NCBI GenBank assembly: GCA_964619785.1
Contig: CAZUGH010000040.1
Location: 1 to 16,332, forward strand
DNA from: CAZUGH01 sp964619785
GTDB lineage: Bacteria > Bacillota > Clostridia > Lachnospirales > Lachnospiraceae
Reading direction: 5' to 3'
DNA: 16,332 bases
Numbering within the stretch: position 1 is the first letter of the stretch; every line of letters begins with the position of its first letter. The notes under the pieces were generated by a model that had not been told where the DNA came from, did not search any database, and saw nothing but the letters and a program-made list of their open reading frames with translations. This document shows positions 14,616-16,332 of this stretch, piece after piece. Both the position numbers and the translations under genes were made by a program.

Positions 14616-15764
14616 TTGGAGAACATGGAAATGGAACATAAAAGAAGATTATCGCCAATACTTGTAGCAATCATTAGCGTTATGCTGGTTGTGATCGTAT
14701 TTGCTATTGTGGTGTATCGATATAGTAATCGCTGCTTTACAGGATACAATGTGATGAGTGAGACAAAGAGAAATGATAGTAATACAGCAAAATATATCAG
14801 CTATAATGGTAATCTGCTCAAGTATAGTCGTGATGGGGCTTCGGCGTTAAATGCGGCAGGGGAAGTTATATGGACTGGCGGTTACGAGATGGAGCGTCCG
14901 CAGGTGGATATCTGTGGTGACTATGTGGTGATTGCAGATATTGGTGGTAAGGATCTCTACGTATATAATGGTAGTGATTCGGGGACTAAGATGGAGATGG
15001 CACTGCCAATCGAGAAAGTACGTGTGGCATCCCAGGGAGTGGTTGCTGTTCTAATGAAGGAAGAGGAATCCGATGTAATCAATATTTACAATCCATACAG
15101 CAGCGCAGACCCACTGTTAGTAGAGGTGCCAACCAATATATCCGATGATGGGTATCCGATGGATTTTGATATCAGTGCAGATGGGTATAGTCTGGTAACT
15201 TCGAATCTTGCCGTGGCTAACGGCGCGATTGATAATAAGGTGAGCTTTTACAATTTCACAGATGTTGGACAAGATAAGAATCGACTGGTAGGCGGCAAAA
15301 AGCTTGGAGAAAGTATGATTGCTAATATTGCATTTTTGACAGATGATAAAGTAGCTATATTTTACCAAAATGGTTTTTCTATCTATAAAGATATGAAACA
15401 ACCTGAGGAGATATGTAAGCAGACCTTCAAAAACGAGATTAAGAGCGTTGCATATAATGAGAGCAATATAGCGGTCGTTGAGAGCAAAAATGGTGAGAAG
15501 AATCCGTTGCACATCTATGATTTGAGCGGGCATGAATCCTTATCAACAGATATTGATTATGAGTATGATAGTTTATCTTTATATGATGGAGAACTAATCT
15601 TCTCAAGCAATCAAAAGTGTAATGTACTTAGAATCAATGGTCGTGAGAAATTCGATTTTACATTTGATCGTAGAGTGGAATTCTTTTTACCGTCACTCGG
15701 TAACAGCAAGTATTTTCTGATTGATGATAATACCATTGAACAGATTAAGTTATCTGGCAACTGA
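14616..15764 (+). CDS. DUF5711-family membrane-anchored protein, beta-propeller-like
   Basis: 382 residues. The start is taken as TTG at 14616, because GAGGAG lies eight bases upstream, whereas ATG 14625 and ATG 14631 are too far from it. A short basic N-terminus precedes a single transmembrane helix (LSPILVAIISVMLVVIVFAI, about 12-31). The remainder faces outward and consists of repeated beta-strand blocks such as VDICGDYVVIADIGGKDLYV, FDISADGYSLVTSNLAV and IAFLTDDKVAIFYQNGFSIY. These look like the blades of a WD/PQQ-type propeller. I recognise the family as DUF5711, mainly from Lachnospiraceae, without a known function. It lies 51 bp after the LysM gene and 18 bp before the cvpA-like gene, so co-transcription is likely. 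A sensor or scaffold for envelope processes is possible but not shown. Confidence 0.75.
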   Translation: MENMEMEHKRRLSPILVAIISVMLVVIVFAIVVYRYSNRCFTGYNVMSETKRNDSNTAKYISYNGNLLKYSRDGASALNAAGEVIWTGGYEMERPQVDICGDYVVIADIGGKDLYVYNGSDSGTKMEMALPIEKVRVASQGVVAVLMKEEESDVINIYNPYSSADPLLVEVPTNISDDGYPMDFDISADGYSLVTSNLAVANGAIDNKVSFYNFTDVGQDKNRLVGGKKLGESMIANIAFLTDDKVAIFYQNGFSIYKDMKQPEEICKQTFKNEIKSVAYNESNIAVVESKNGEKNPLHIYDLSGHESLSTDIDYEYDSLSLYDGELIFSSNQKCNVLRINGREKFDFTFDRRVEFFLPSLGNSKYFLIDDNTIEQIKLSGN

Positions 15765-15782
15765 TATACCAAGGAGGATGAG

Positions 15783-16274
15783 ATGGAGAATCAATTATTG
15801 ACCGAGATTGTCGTGGCGGGCATTCTGGTTCTAAGTATTTGGGCTGGTATACATCGTGGCTTCGTTCGAACGATTTATGGCATTATCAAGTTTGCCTTGG
15901 CGCTGCTACTAGCATCACTGCTCACGCCACTGATTGCAAGCTGCTTGCCAGAGACTGTGCCAATGCCTAGCGCAATCGCTTATATTGTTTCCTTTATTAT
16001 AGTAAATATTTTGCTGGGCGTTTTGGATTACGCATTGAGTCTTATTGATCATGTGCCGGTGGTTCGTCAGGTAAATAAGGGCTTGGGTGCGGTGGCTGGA
16101 TTGATTCGAGGTCTTCTCATCGTCTGGCTGGGTCTATTTCTTATTATGATGCTGACAGAGGCACCATGGTATGCCCAGATGGCGGGATATATTAAGAACA
16201 GTCCGTTCTTGAGTCAGCTGTATGCATGGGACCCAATTCCTGCTATTTTGAAAAATATGGGATTCCCACTGTGA
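15783..16274 (+). CDS. CvpA-family membrane protein
   Basis: 163 residues with four or so hydrophobic segments: IVVAGILVLSIWAGI, IIKFALALLLASLLTPLIA, IAYIVSFIIVNILLGVL and LIRGLLIVWLGLFLIMML. The start of the first segment is followed by GIHRGFVRTIYGIIK, the typical N-terminal signature of the CvpA family (WxGxxRGFxR). CvpA was named for colicin V production in E. coli, and related proteins support envelope integrity; the exact role is unresolved. AAGGAGG lies five bases before the ATG. It follows the DUF5711-like gene by 18 bp, suggesting they are translated from one mRNA. No terminator is seen after the TGA at 16272-16274 before the window ends. Confidence 0.85.
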   Translation: MENQLLTEIVVAGILVLSIWAGIHRGFVRTIYGIIKFALALLLASLLTPLIASCLPETVPMPSAIAYIVSFIIVNILLGVLDYALSLIDHVPVVRQVNKGLGAVAGLIRGLLIVWLGLFLIMMLTEAPWYAQMAGYIKNSPFLSQLYAWDPIPAILKNMGFPL

Positions 16275-16305
16275 TTGAATGGGGAATACTTTAATAAAAA
16301 AAGCA

Positions 16306-16332
16306 TTGACAATTGAAAGTCTGCGTGATATG
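16306..16332 (+). promoter_or_regulatory. Partial promoter at the window edge
   Basis: A perfect -35 TTGACA (16306-16311) is followed, after 17 bases, by TATG at 16329-16332, where the window ends; a -10 such as TATGNT would fit. It would drive a gene to the right. The spacing and perfect -35 are seen often at rRNA and tRNA promoters, but the target is outside the window. Confidence 0.5.

Noticed and set aside
1..16332. CRISPR arrays, tRNA or rRNA genes, insertion sequences, prophage genes
   Set aside because: No regularly spaced repeats, cloverleaf or conserved rRNA stretches, transposase or phage motifs were seen by eye on either strand.

Overview
The window looks like a chromosomal segment of a low-GC, spore-forming member of the Clostridia, most likely a Lachnospiraceae gut species, possibly from a draft or metagenome assembly. 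Four things point there. There are Lys-rich Big_2, CotH, Ig-like and FN3-type secreted proteins with Pro/Thr linkers. A yyaC-type sporulation gene is present. There is a dnaX-ybaB-recR cluster. Finally, a LysM protein, a DUF5711-type protein and a CvpA-family protein lie in a row. The two runs of exactly 100 N are scaffold gaps.

Layout. (1) Positions 1-5784, + strand: three consecutive genes for secreted or surface proteins, all broken. The first is a signal peptide/Big_2/chitobiase-like/CBM-like/CotH protein with an in-frame TAA and a scaffold gap in the CotH core. The second is a signal-peptide plus Big_2 protein split by a one-base frameshift. The third is a multi-Ig protein lacking a signal peptide, with an in-frame TAG, a frame change at an Ig/CUB-like junction and an FN3 domain that appears collapsed between two short repeats. 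(2) Positions 5840-8871, - strand: a sugar operon of an L-fucose-isomerase-like enzyme and a xylulokinase-like FGGY kinase, ending at a strong hairpin shared with region 1. (3) Positions 9048-12662, + strand: pfk-dnaX-ybaB-recR, tightly packed and probably one operon, driven by a good sigma-A promoter divergent from the sugar operon. (4) Positions 12603-13348, - strand: yyaC, convergent with recR and overlapping its 3' end by 60 bp. It is split only by an assembly artefact, a 100-N gap between two identical 55-bp copies. Removing it restores one frame. (5) Positions 13617-16274, + strand: LysM protein, DUF5711-like protein and CvpA-family membrane protein, probably a co-expressed cell-envelope group. 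A promoter-like TTGACA lies at the right edge.

How the genes fit together. The isomerase and kinase would convert an aldose to a ketose and then a ketose phosphate, feeding central metabolism near phosphofructokinase. DnaX, YbaB and RecR serve replication and recombination repair. The LysM/DUF5711/CvpA group carries a wall-binding domain and membrane segments but has no defined function. I see no CRISPR array, tRNA, rRNA, transposase or prophage gene. The most unusual parts are the uniformly decayed adhesin locus, the recR/yyaC antisense overlap, the GGNGT phosphofructokinase and the LysM/DUF5711/CvpA group with its degenerate N-terminal domain. I do not claim a proven new system.
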